A DNA stretch of 64,000 nt from Acidilobaceae archaeon. Lineage in GTDB: Archaea > Thermoproteota > Thermoprotei_A > Sulfolobales > Acidilobaceae. Both the position numbers and the translations under genes were made by a program. The notes beneath the pieces were generated by a model. That model was given only the letters and a program-made list of their open reading frames with translations, had not been told where the DNA came from and did no database searches. Location: the NCBI GenBank assembly GCA_027037535.1, contig JALVZQ010000008.1, positions 1-64,000 of the forward strand. Direction: 5' to 3'. Shown here piece after piece: positions 35,596 through 43,680 of the stretch; the first letter of the stretch is position 1; every line of letters starts with the position of its first letter.

Positions 35596-35676
35596 GGGCC
35601 AGGATGATTATGCTATCATGCTCCCATATATTGGTAATAAGATAATACCTGTTAAACTATAAATGGGGTCTCGACG

Positions 35677-36144
35677 TTGAGAGAGTCTACTCATTTGCTG
35701 GTTGGACTCGGAGTCTCGGCTGCAATATGCAAGCATGCCTCGTGTGATACGCTTGTTTATGGGGCGGCGCTTGTATCAAGTATTCTCGTTAATGAAATAA
35801 TCGACGTATTTGGTCACGAGTACTTGTGGTGGCAACGCTATCCACGTAGAATAAAGATCACTCATAGCCTATTCGGAGTAATTGCGGTATCCCTCATCGT
35901 GACAACAGTCCTCCAGATTCTCTTGGTCCATATTGGTACTAGTTATTATTCGTCTTCTTTGATTTTTTGGGCGGCGCTTTCTACAGGTATATCGCACCTA
36001 GTATTAGACTCTCTTAACCCCTCAGGAGTCTACATATGTGGAAAAAGGATATCGTTCAGGGTTGTCCGGGCGGGGAACCCCGTTGCTAACTTGATTTTCC
36101 AGGTTCTCGGCGTCTTATTGCTATGTTACGGTCTTTGCAGTTGA
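35677..36144 (+). CDS. DUF1286-like membrane protein
   Basis: This 155-residue protein has four or five membrane spans and conserved polar residues: STHLLVGLG at the N-terminus, NEIIDVFGHEYLWWQRYPRR, ITHSLFGV, and HLVLDSLNPSGVY. The pattern of His and Asp at membrane ends resembles the archaeal DUF1286 proteins and, more distantly, membrane-bound YdjM-type metal hydrolases. The start is TTG 35677. Function not established. Confidence 0.65.
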   Translation: MRESTHLLVGLGVSAAICKHASCDTLVYGAALVSSILVNEIIDVFGHEYLWWQRYPRRIKITHSLFGVIAVSLIVTTVLQILLVHIGTSYYSSSLIFWAALSTGISHLVLDSLNPSGVYICGKRISFRVVRAGNPVANLIFQVLGVLLLCYGLCS

Positions 36145-36150
36145 TTCTCT

Positions 36151-36603
36151 CTAGTACGGCTCCCAGTATAGTATATCGTCTATGGTTCCTCTACGTTCTT
36201 CCTCGGGCTTGAAGACTGGACGTACCCGTAGTCCTATCTCAGGCTTTATTCCGGGCTTTAGATAGTGTATTAGTCCTCCCTCCCATCCTAGTGGCTGTAC
36301 GAGGATCATTACTACTGGCTCCTCTAGCTGGTTCCCGTAGAGGTCCCGGTATACTTCTGTATAGTATTGTACCGTCCACTCAGTGTCTACTTCTACGAGT
36401 TCCCCTTCGCTGAAGTCTGGGCAGAAGGTTGTTGGGGGGACAATGAACTTGTCTCCGCACTTCATGCCTAGTATCTTGCCTTTTATCAATGCTTCTGCGA
36501 ACTGCTTACCGTGGATTCCTGGCGTGTACACGTATTCCTCGGTTTCCTGTCTCCCCGGATAGAATATTACATCCTCATGGCTCCTAGGCTTCCACCAACT
36601 CAT
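36151..36603 (-). CDS. DUF35 OB-fold protein with incomplete zinc site
   Basis: This 150-residue protein of the DUF35 family has an N-terminal helix (FAEALIKGKILGMKC), a rubredoxin-like knuckle, then an OB-fold (VEVDTEWTVQYYTEVY) with a PVMILVQPLGWEGGLIHYL strand pair. The knuckle is degenerate (KCGDKF...FCPDF) with only two Cys instead of four. DUF35 proteins bind acyl-CoA and clamp onto thiolase-fold partners. It ends a four-gene run with a second DUF35 and two thiolase-fold genes, and probably partners one of them. Confidence 0.85.
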   Translation of the reverse strand: MSWWKPRSHEDVIFYPGRQETEEYVYTPGIHGKQFAEALIKGKILGMKCGDKFIVPPTTFCPDFSEGELVEVDTEWTVQYYTEVYRDLYGNQLEEPVVMILVQPLGWEGGLIHYLKPGIKPEIGLRVRPVFKPEEERRGTIDDILYWEPY

Positions 36604-36621
36604 CTCCAGCCCCTCCGCAAC

Positions 36622-37152
36622 CTAGGATTCTACCGGCTCGAAACACTCTATGTCGGTGACTGAGCCTGTTCTCTCATTTTCCGGCTTCCACCGAGGCTTT
36701 ACCCTCATCCCGATGGCTTTGCCTGATATGACGTCTTCTTCCGTGATTCCACAGAATCTATGAAATAGTCCTGCGAACTCATAGCTCTCTTTTGTATAGC
36801 CGGGCGCATCTAGTTTTACTACACCTACTATTTCTGGCTTGTCCATTCTCTGCCTAAACGTTGATATGTAGCTTATCACGGCTGTATGTATTTCGCCTGT
36901 TCCTGGGAGTTCGACGTATTCGTTCATTGGAACATGGCAGTATTCGCAGAATGCTCTTGGAGGCACGTATACTCTGCCACAGCTGGGGCATTTGACGCCT
37001 ATAATTTTTCCTTTCTTGAGCCCTTCTAAGAACTTTGTCTGTGCTATTCCTGCGCTAAAGCTGTATTTTGCGGTAGGCTTGTATCTTACGAGTCCTGGGA
37101 GACTATACATTTCGTCCCTCTTAAGATATGTTCCCGGATACTTCTTCGTCAT
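36622..37152 (-). CDS. DUF35 OB-fold acyl-CoA-associated protein, intact zinc knuckle
   Basis: This 176-residue protein has an N-terminal helix (FLEGLKKGKIIGVKC), a four-Cys rubredoxin-like zinc ribbon (KCPSCGRVYVPPRAFCEYC) and an OB-fold (GTGEIHTAVISYISTF). In studied archaeal and bacterial complexes such proteins bridge thiolase-fold enzymes and guide CoA. The gene starts 12 bases after the upstream thiolase-fold gene, giving tight coupling. Confidence 0.9.
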   Translation of the reverse strand: MTKKYPGTYLKRDEMYSLPGLVRYKPTAKYSFSAGIAQTKFLEGLKKGKIIGVKCPSCGRVYVPPRAFCEYCHVPMNEYVELPGTGEIHTAVISYISTFRQRMDKPEIVGVVKLDAPGYTKESYEFAGLFHRFCGITEEDVISGKAIGMRVKPRWKPENERTGSVTDIECFEPVES

Positions 37153-37164
37153 ACTACATCACCC

Positions 37165-38343
37165 CTAGTTTCCAAGAACAATCACTGTTCCCGCCTGCAT
37201 GAGATCTCCCCATGCCTGTGCTACGCCTCGGTGGACTGGCTTCTTCACTTGCCTGGCTCCAGCCTCGTAGCGTAGTTGCCAGAAGAGTTCGGCAACCTTC
37301 ATTAGACCCGCAGCCGCAATCGGGTTACCTACTCCTAGGAGTCCACCGCTTGGACTCGTGGGGAGTTCACCGCTTCTATTGAACCATCCTTCTTTGAGTA
37401 GTCTCGGTGCTTCGCATGGTCTTGCGAGCATTAATCCTTCAATATGGTGGAGTTCTTTATAGTCGAATGGATCGTATGGTTCTGCTACATCTATCTCCTT
37501 CCATGGCCTCTCTATGCCAGCCATCTTATACGCCAATCTTGCAGCATAGTTTACGTATCTCGGGAATCCTAGCTCTCTATTGTACCAGTGAGTATTGTCG
37601 AGCGTGAACCCTATTCCCTCGACCCATACTGGGGAATCTGTTACACGTCTAGCCATGTTCTCGCTTGCTAATACGAGGGCTGCGGCGCCGTCGCTTACAG
37701 GGCTTATATCTAGCCTGTTGACTGGCCATACTAGGAGCTCGCTTGAGAGAACGTCTTCTACAGTTATGTTCGCTGCGGCTTGGGCTACAGGATTGTCGAG
37801 GGCGTTTCTCTTGTTTTTCACGCTTACAAGGGCTATATCTTCTTTCTTTGCATCACACTTATGCATGTATCTTCTCATCTCCATCGCGAATATCCATATT
37901 AGATTAGGTCCTAGGGGTCTCTCCAGGATAGGATCCCAAATATAGGCGAATACTCCCTGCGGGTGTGGATGTGCGGGGCTCATCTTTTCCTCGGCTACTG
38001 CTAGTACTGTCTTGCAGTGACCGCTGGCTACATGCCACCAGGCGGCTATTGGGACCATTACTCCTGTTCCACCGCCCACATATACTCTGACAGTGGGCTT
38101 GGAGAATCCTCCGCTTCCGTCAGCCAAGTATTCTCCGTTGAGGTGTATGCCATCGAAGGCGTCTGGGGCTGTTCCTATAACTACACAGTCTATATCCTTC
38201 AAGGTCAATCCCGCATTGTCAAGGGCCATTTTCGCGGCTTCCCAGGCAAGCTCGCGTGGAGTCTCGAGGAGTCTCCTCCTGAAGAGTGTTATGCCTGCGC
38301 CTACTATCGCGACCTTATCTTTTACGTGTATATTGCTTCTCAT
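37165..38343 (-). CDS. thiolase-fold protein (SCP-x type) lacking thiolase catalytic residues
   Basis: This 392-residue protein has the thiolase fold: KVAIVGAGITLFRRR, SDGAAALVLASENMARR, and SPSGGLLGVGNPIAAAGL. The nucleophile loop, normally CASG, reads YVGGGTG (residues 88-94), so the Cys is Gly. The His of the HDxF/HEAF motif is Tyr (EPYDPFDY, Tyr 290), and the GHPLGATG His is Asn (GVGNPIAAAG). Classical thiolysis is therefore unlikely. SCP2-thiolase-like aldolases such as Ltp2, which need a DUF35 partner, also lack the Cys, so a CoA-ester aldolase is a good alternative. Confidence 0.88.
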   Translation of the reverse strand: MRSNIHVKDKVAIVGAGITLFRRRLLETPRELAWEAAKMALDNAGLTLKDIDCVVIGTAPDAFDGIHLNGEYLADGSGGFSKPTVRVYVGGGTGVMVPIAAWWHVASGHCKTVLAVAEEKMSPAHPHPQGVFAYIWDPILERPLGPNLIWIFAMEMRRYMHKCDAKKEDIALVSVKNKRNALDNPVAQAAANITVEDVLSSELLVWPVNRLDISPVSDGAAALVLASENMARRVTDSPVWVEGIGFTLDNTHWYNRELGFPRYVNYAARLAYKMAGIERPWKEIDVAEPYDPFDYKELHHIEGLMLARPCEAPRLLKEGWFNRSGELPTSPSGGLLGVGNPIAAAGLMKVAELFWQLRYEAGARQVKKPVHRGVAQAWGDLMQAGTVIVLGN

Positions 38344-38363
38344 GATACACCACCTTCTCTATC

Positions 38364-39512
38364 CTACCTAGATAAAATCAAAACACTGGTCGTGTACGTT
38401 GGAGGACCTCTCCAAGAGGCTACAAGTGCATTCTCTACTTCGTGATGTCTATAACCAGCCTTACCTTTGAGCTGTAGGTATGCTTCAAGAAGCCTAGCTC
38501 CTCCCGTCGCCTCTAGTAGTACTCCTATGCTCTGACTTCCACCGCTCATGTTGACTGGCATGTGCGCGTTTTTGTCTAGGTCGCCTGTTCTGAGGAGCTC
38601 TACCGAGTATCCTATTGTTGATAATCCTATTTCGTCCAGGAACAGGGGCTCTAGGTATGTGAATCTATCTTCTATCTCTATACTATCCATATCAGTTAGG
38701 TTTAAGCCCGACATCTTGAATGCTTGTTTAGCTGCTTCTCTGGCGGAGATCATGCGTCCCCAGACGTGGTGGTTCCATCCTCCGGTGCCTGTCTCTGTGC
38801 TCCATCCGATTCCTTTGACCCACACTGGGTCATCTGTGAACTTTCTAGCGACTTCACTGCTGGCTAGTACGAAGACTACTGCCCCGTCTGTGAATCCTGC
38901 GGCTTCGAGGTTCTTTATCGGCTTCATATAGTAGCCTGAGGATATGACGTCGTCGAGAGTGATCGTTGACGAGTAGCTTGCCCGCGGGTTATCTATACCG
39001 TTATTCCTGTTTTTGACGCTTACTAGTGCTAGGTCTTCCTCGCTGGCTCCTGCTTCCATCATATAAGCCTGGGCATCTATACCAGCCATGAACAATGGGT
39101 TCGGCGGCCTTAGCTTTCTAAGATATAATGGGTCCAGGGCTAGTTCGTAGATCTCCTGGAGTGTTTTTATATCGCTTTGTTTCGAGTGCGACTCTACTGC
39201 CACAATGTCGAAGAGACCTGTCTTTATCATCATGTATGCTTGTGCTATACCTTGTAATAGATCTCCTGCTACTGTAAATGTTGGTCTAAGTACTCCTCCC
39301 AAGGGTTCCGGCGCGAATTCATCGGCTATAGCAATGCCCTCCCAGAAGTCTTCTTGACACGATATGAAACCGGCGATGTCTTTTCTGGGATCTATTCCTG
39401 CCTCAGCATAGGCACGGCGTGCGGCTTCGAATACTAGTTCTCTGAAGGAGAGTTCTGGGACCGAGGGTTTGAACCCGTAGAATCCCGCTCCTATTATAGC
39501 TACATCTGGCAA
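38364..39512 (-). CDS. second thiolase-fold protein lacking thiolase catalytic residues
   Basis: This 382-residue protein is a paralogue of the downstream gene product, with VAIIGAGFYGFKP, FTDGAVVFVLASSEVARK and MSGGSQSIGVLLEATGG. The nucleophile loop reads TVAGDLLQG (about 80-88) with no Cys. The HDxF His is Glu (IEDRFTY, Glu 281), and the C-terminal GHP motif is lost entirely. It probably forms a complex with its paralogue and the DUF35 proteins, perhaps as the structural partner. First gene of the four-gene minus-strand operon. Confidence 0.87.
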   Translation of the reverse strand: MPDVAIIGAGFYGFKPSVPELSFRELVFEAARRAYAEAGIDPRKDIAGFISCQEDFWEGIAIADEFAPEPLGGVLRPTFTVAGDLLQGIAQAYMMIKTGLFDIVAVESHSKQSDIKTLQEIYELALDPLYLRKLRPPNPLFMAGIDAQAYMMEAGASEEDLALVSVKNRNNGIDNPRASYSSTITLDDVISSGYYMKPIKNLEAAGFTDGAVVFVLASSEVARKFTDDPVWVKGIGWSTETGTGGWNHHVWGRMISAREAAKQAFKMSGLNLTDMDSIEIEDRFTYLEPLFLDEIGLSTIGYSVELLRTGDLDKNAHMPVNMSGGSQSIGVLLEATGGARLLEAYLQLKGKAGYRHHEVENALVASWRGPPTYTTSVLILSR

Positions 39513-39569
39513 GGATCAGACCCGTTTGGTTCTAGGGTGTTTATAGGGAATTAAAGAATTAGAATACTG

Positions 39570-39583
39570 ACAATATATGTTGT
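39570..39583. promoter_or_regulatory. near-palindrome in the divergent promoter region
   Basis: ACAATATATGTTGT is a 14-base palindrome broken at one base pair. It lies in the 239-base AT-rich region between the divergent thiolase-fold operon and acyl-CoA dehydrogenase gene, a natural place for a fatty-acid or CoA-ester responsive operator. No regulator gene is adjacent. Assignment rests only on symmetry and place. Confidence 0.3.
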
Positions 39584-39751
39584 ACTAGAATATTTATCGC
39601 CATTGTTTTAGTATGATAATATATCGTTATTTGAGAATATGACAATATTTGATTGATAGAATTGAAAGAATTATATCCTTGATCTCATAATCTATATTAG
39701 AATTAGTGTCCGATTTTTATTTACATTATCCATATAATTATTTTTAATCAG

Positions 39752-40909
39752 GTGTACAAGATGTATGACGACGATTCTATTAAACTAATAAGAGACTCCG
39801 TAAGAGAATTCTCAGAAAGATATCTCTCAAGTGTAGCTGAGAAGATCGACAAAGAGAATATTGTTCCTCGCGATATCCTTGAAAAAGTCGCCGAAATGGG
39901 CTATTTCTCTCTAAGAGTACCCGAGGAGTACGGTGGGCCAGGTCTCAGCGTGTTGGAGTCTGTAATCGTAGTAGAAGAACTCTCGAGGATAAGTAGCGGT
40001 ATCGGTATCATGTCTACTGTCAGTGGAAGTATGGTTCCGTTTCCTATAATTCACTATGGGAGCGAAGAATTAAAGGAAAAGTATCTCGGTACTCTTGCGA
40101 GAGGAGGCATAGGTGCTTTTGCTCTAACAGAGCCCTGCTGTGGCTCAGACGCAGCCTCTCTTGGGACCAGAGCCGAACGTGACGGCGACGAATTCGTGAT
40201 ATCAGGCGAAAAAATATTCATTACAAATGCTACTTATGCTGATTTCTTCATAGTGGCTGCTAGAACGGGTAAGAGAGAGGATAGACACAGAGGCATTTCA
40301 CTATTTGTAGTAGACAAGTCTGACTGTGTAGAGATTAGTAAACTGGAAATGATGGGATATAGAGGGAGTGGAACAAGCCTAGTTAGATTCAATGACTGCA
40401 GAGTACCCTCAGCAAATCTCCTCGGCGAGATCAATACTGGGTTCAAGAAGGTAATGATGACTCTTAACGAGGGTAGAATAACCACCTCAGCAACAGGTCT
40501 CGGAGTAATGCAGGCCGCGTTAGAAGAAGCCCTTGAATACGCTAAACAGAGGGAAAGCATGGGTAAACTACTCATAGACCACCAGATGGTCCAATATATG
40601 TTATCGGAAATATCAAGGCTCCTGGAGACATCGAGGCTAATGGTATACGAGGCGGCAAGAAAAGCAGACAGTAGGAGCCCTGATCTTCCCCTGTACTCGA
40701 GCCTTGCCAAATTACACACTGCTACCTCTGGTGTTGAGGCTGTAAGACTTGCTATGCAGGTTCTTGGAGGTCTTGGTTATAGCAAAGAGAGTCGTGTAGA
40801 GAGGCTTTATAGAGATATCAAGATGATTGAAATAGGTGACGGAACTAATGAAGTGCAGAGAATGGTTATAGTCAAGAGCTTGCTGGGAAAGATAAGGGTG
40901 GAATGGTGA
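39752..40909 (+). CDS. acyl-CoA dehydrogenase
   Basis: This 385-residue FAD enzyme introduces a double bond next to the CoA thioester. Family blocks are present: RVPEEYGGPGLSVLE, FALTEPCCGSDAASLGTRA, GEKIFITNATYADFFIVAA, MQVLGGLGYSKES and the C-terminal EIGDGTNEVQR. At the usual catalytic Glu position before GT (YEGT) stands Asp (GDGT), a variant seen in some family members whose base may lie elsewhere. The start is GTG 39752 or ATG 39761. It is divergent from the thiolase-fold/DUF35 operon and probably supplies it with enoyl-CoA. Confidence 0.94.
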   Translation: MYKMYDDDSIKLIRDSVREFSERYLSSVAEKIDKENIVPRDILEKVAEMGYFSLRVPEEYGGPGLSVLESVIVVEELSRISSGIGIMSTVSGSMVPFPIIHYGSEELKEKYLGTLARGGIGAFALTEPCCGSDAASLGTRAERDGDEFVISGEKIFITNATYADFFIVAARTGKREDRHRGISLFVVDKSDCVEISKLEMMGYRGSGTSLVRFNDCRVPSANLLGEINTGFKKVMMTLNEGRITTSATGLGVMQAALEEALEYAKQRESMGKLLIDHQMVQYMLSEISRLLETSRLMVYEAARKADSRSPDLPLYSSLAKLHTATSGVEAVRLAMQVLGGLGYSKESRVERLYRDIKMIEIGDGTNEVQRMVIVKSLLGKIRVEW

Positions 40910-40930
40910 GAGATAATAGAGAGTAACGAG

Positions 40931-42190
40931 TTAGACCTTAATCCTCTCCCTAATATGCTTCGATAACCTAGAAAAATCTGCTAGGTCTTTGCCGCTTATT
41001 TTTCCAGAGTCTAGTCTTACAGATTCCCTAACAGCGTTCTTCAAAGCTATAAGCCCCCGTAAGGGACTTGAGCCAACGTCATCGACTGTTCTATATACTA
41101 TAATACCACTAACACTATGCCTGTCTATTTTCACGACCATTAACTTATCTCTATAATAGAATAGTTCAATGCCGCTACCTAGTGTCATTGACGAAACCAG
41201 CTTATCAAGCATCTGGAGGCTAGGTCTTATCACAATACTTGTCGAGCATCCTGGCTCAAACATTGATAGACACTTTACTCCCTGCTCATACTTCCTAGCT
41301 ACAACGAGCTTAGCTCCCAGCCCCGTGGTATAGAGCATACTTAGAGCAGACGCCAATGGGCTATGAGGTCTACAGGAGACAGTTCCATCACCGGTGAGCT
41401 GCCATAATGCTTCGCCGAGGAGTCCGGCTTCTATCATGGTTCTTGACCTGCACGGATAGACGTGTCTAATTCCTTTTGAAAGAAGTCTTATGCCGACAAG
41501 TATACTGGGCCATCCTACACCTAATCTCTCAAAGTATGCTCCAATGGTGTATCCAAGCTTCATGTAGAGAAGACTTTCTCCATACTCTTCTTTCAATTTA
41601 TTCGAGGCTTCTATGATATATTTTGGTCTATCTAGGATACCTATAAGAGATCTAACTATGCTTCGTAGAGCTGTTAGCTGGGTCGCGAGAACAGGATCTA
41701 TGTTTGAGGGAGGAAAGTATATAGAGCTAGTATTTATGTCGTCTTCACTTATCGTTTTCTCCTCTATAATCGAATCGGCTGCTAGGAGATACGTTATGGC
41801 TGTAAATAACCGCTCACAATCACCACGCTTATACATAGAGCCCATTAGTTCTGTTAACCGTTCACGGCAAATTTTCTTGGGCTTGCTTCTACGAGATGCT
41901 TGCAATAAATAGCTGAATATCTTGTTGTGCTCCTTTCTATTATCCTCAAGCCAAGAATAATAGAGGTACGAGGGAAGCTCCTTAATATCGTCAACAATAA
42001 TCCTAGGAGGCCAGTCTCTCCGCGGAAACTCAACCGTTATCCTGCCATTCTCGGAATATACCCTTATACCCGTCCCCTGTCCAGCTATTTGTATCCCTAT
42101 AGGCAAGTATACATTTATCCCATTACCATATGTCTCCGCTACAAAACCATATTTTGCAAGAATTCTCAACACATCATCCATAACCGCCAC
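40931..42190 (-). CDS. hypothetical protein, 419 residues
   Basis: I recognise no family. The N-terminal 70 residues look like a beta-rich domain (GFVAETYGNGINVYLPIG, GITVEFPRRDWPPRIIVDDI). The middle is helical (residues 100-230), with a repeated-looking helix pair around KLGYTIGAYFERLG. The C-terminal third mixes strands and helices (IELFYYRDKLMVVKIDRH). There are no membrane segments or signal. It is convergent with the acyl-CoA dehydrogenase and divergent from dphB. Codon use is like its neighbours. Confidence 0.7.
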   Translation of the reverse strand: MAVMDDVLRILAKYGFVAETYGNGINVYLPIGIQIAGQGTGIRVYSENGRITVEFPRRDWPPRIIVDDIKELPSYLYYSWLEDNRKEHNKIFSYLLQASRRSKPKKICRERLTELMGSMYKRGDCERLFTAITYLLAADSIIEEKTISEDDINTSSIYFPPSNIDPVLATQLTALRSIVRSLIGILDRPKYIIEASNKLKEEYGESLLYMKLGYTIGAYFERLGVGWPSILVGIRLLSKGIRHVYPCRSRTMIEAGLLGEALWQLTGDGTVSCRPHSPLASALSMLYTTGLGAKLVVARKYEQGVKCLSMFEPGCSTSIVIRPSLQMLDKLVSSMTLGSGIELFYYRDKLMVVKIDRHSVSGIIVYRTVDDVGSSPLRGLIALKNAVRESVRLDSGKISGKDLADFSRLSKHIRERIKV

Positions 42191-42315
42191 ATCTAACCCC
42201 CGGGACCGGTTGTTAGCTAATTTCCTACTACTAGCTCCTCTTCCGTCTGGGTATAGCCCAGTGATACTATTATTTTGTTATCCCCGACATATCGTTATGG
42301 AGGATAGAGAAAACA

Positions 42316-43164
42316 ATGACGCTCTACCTAGTGGGAGGTGGAATATCCGTAGAAACAATAACCCTAGGTTTAAGATCGCTCATCGAAGTCGTAGATAAAA
42401 TATATGTTGAGACATATACCATTCCTGGCTCAGAATGGTTATATGAATTTATCAAAAAGCTTGCTCCTCAAAAAACTATCATCGCACATAGGCCCGATCT
42501 AGAAGACTCCATAAATCGGATAATTGAAGAAGCAAAATCTATGAGAATATTAATAGTTTCTCCCGGGGATCCACTAATAGCTACTACTCACCGATCGATT
42601 ATTCTCGAGGCTAAGAAAAACGATATAGAATACAGAATTCTTCCCGGTGTCTCAGGAGTATGTGCTGCAAAAACAATAACTGGCCTTGACTACTATAAGT
42701 TTGGAAGAACAATCACGATTCCAGGCCCATGGCGTGGCATTAAACCGTATAGTACCTATTACTATCTTGTATCAAACCTCTGCGTAGGACTTCATACACT
42801 CCTACTCTTGGATATCGACGATAAGAGGCGTCAACTATCACCCTGTCTAGCACTAAGACAACTTTACGATGTAGAGATAGAGCTCTCCCATGAAGCTGGA
42901 TACGAACCAATCCTAGATAAATTATTTTATATAGTGGTCTCACAAGCTGGATTAGCTGACTCACGGGTCATAGGTGGAAAGGGAATAGAAAAAATTTGCA
43001 GTAGTGATCTCAAAGCCCCCATAAGTATAGTAGTTCCGGGAAGACTATCATCATACGAGATAGAATACCTCGAGACCATGCATAGTCTCAAGATCCAGGA
43101 ATCATCGATTCTACAAGAACGCGATTATTGTAGGATAATGAATCTAGTATCCGAAATCATATAA
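42316..43164 (+). CDS. dphB: diphthine synthase
   Basis: This 282-residue SAM-dependent methyltransferase of the tetrapyrrole-methylase fold methylates the modified His of elongation factor 2 on the way to diphthamide. Family features are TLYLVGGGIS at the N-terminus, KIYVETYTIPGSE, LIVSPGDPLIATTH, the VSGVCAAKTITGLDYYKFG block, and LLLLDIDDKRRQL. GGAGGATAG precedes ATG 42316. Length and order are canonical for archaeal DphB. Confidence 0.94.
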   Translation: MTLYLVGGGISVETITLGLRSLIEVVDKIYVETYTIPGSEWLYEFIKKLAPQKTIIAHRPDLEDSINRIIEEAKSMRILIVSPGDPLIATTHRSIILEAKKNDIEYRILPGVSGVCAAKTITGLDYYKFGRTITIPGPWRGIKPYSTYYYLVSNLCVGLHTLLLLDIDDKRRQLSPCLALRQLYDVEIELSHEAGYEPILDKLFYIVVSQAGLADSRVIGGKGIEKICSSDLKAPISIVVPGRLSSYEIEYLETMHSLKIQESSILQERDYCRIMNLVSEII

Positions 43165-43171
43165 TATTCGA

Positions 43172-43600
43172 CTAATCTATGATACTTATATAGACTGTTC
43201 CAATAGCCCCTCTCTTCAACAATTCAATAATCCTCCTGTCAATATCCTTGGCCGACTTATTGGCTCTAATCATAAGCGTCTTTTCGTCCCTATACACGCT
43301 CTTCCTTATTATCATCCTTATATTATCTTTCAATGTCAGTCCTGGATCTCCTCTGCCAACAACTGCATCGCATAAATCTCCGACACACACTACCAAAACC
43401 ACGGGCTTTGACTGCCAGATTCCCTCCTTTATCCAAATAGGCAAGTCTGATACTGAAGCCTCTGCTCTTATACCAATTATACAATCGCCTCTCGGAGTCA
43501 GGAAATCCTCTTTTGTGAATTCCAGAGTTGTCCGATGAGTTCCCTTAACATTTGGATGTCCATAGATTCTAAACTTAAACCATGCCAATGACATATTCAC
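43172..43600 (-). CDS. DUF371 protein
   Basis: This 142-residue archaeal protein of unknown role has the DUF371 hallmark run RIYGHPNVKGTHRTTLEFT, then DFLTPRGDCIIGIRAEASV, and a C-terminal helix (DIDRRIIELLKRG). It is convergent with dphB with seven bases between stops. Confidence 0.88.
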   Translation of the reverse strand: MNMSLAWFKFRIYGHPNVKGTHRTTLEFTKEDFLTPRGDCIIGIRAEASVSDLPIWIKEGIWQSKPVVLVVCVGDLCDAVVGRGDPGLTLKDNIRMIIRKSVYRDEKTLMIRANKSAKDIDRRIIELLKRGAIGTVYISIID

Positions 43601-43680
43601 CTAGTTACCGGCTGTTCGCCTCTATCCTAATTCCTATTACAAGTTCAAGTATATGCATAGTTTCTCAAGCTCTTAGTTCT

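Noticed and set aside
35505-35600. Possible fluoride-type riboswitch upstream of the DUF1286-like gene.
   Set aside because: Only loose resemblance in GGGATGAGG; the expected second stem and the conserved downstream strand are not found, and the gene is not a fluoride transporter.
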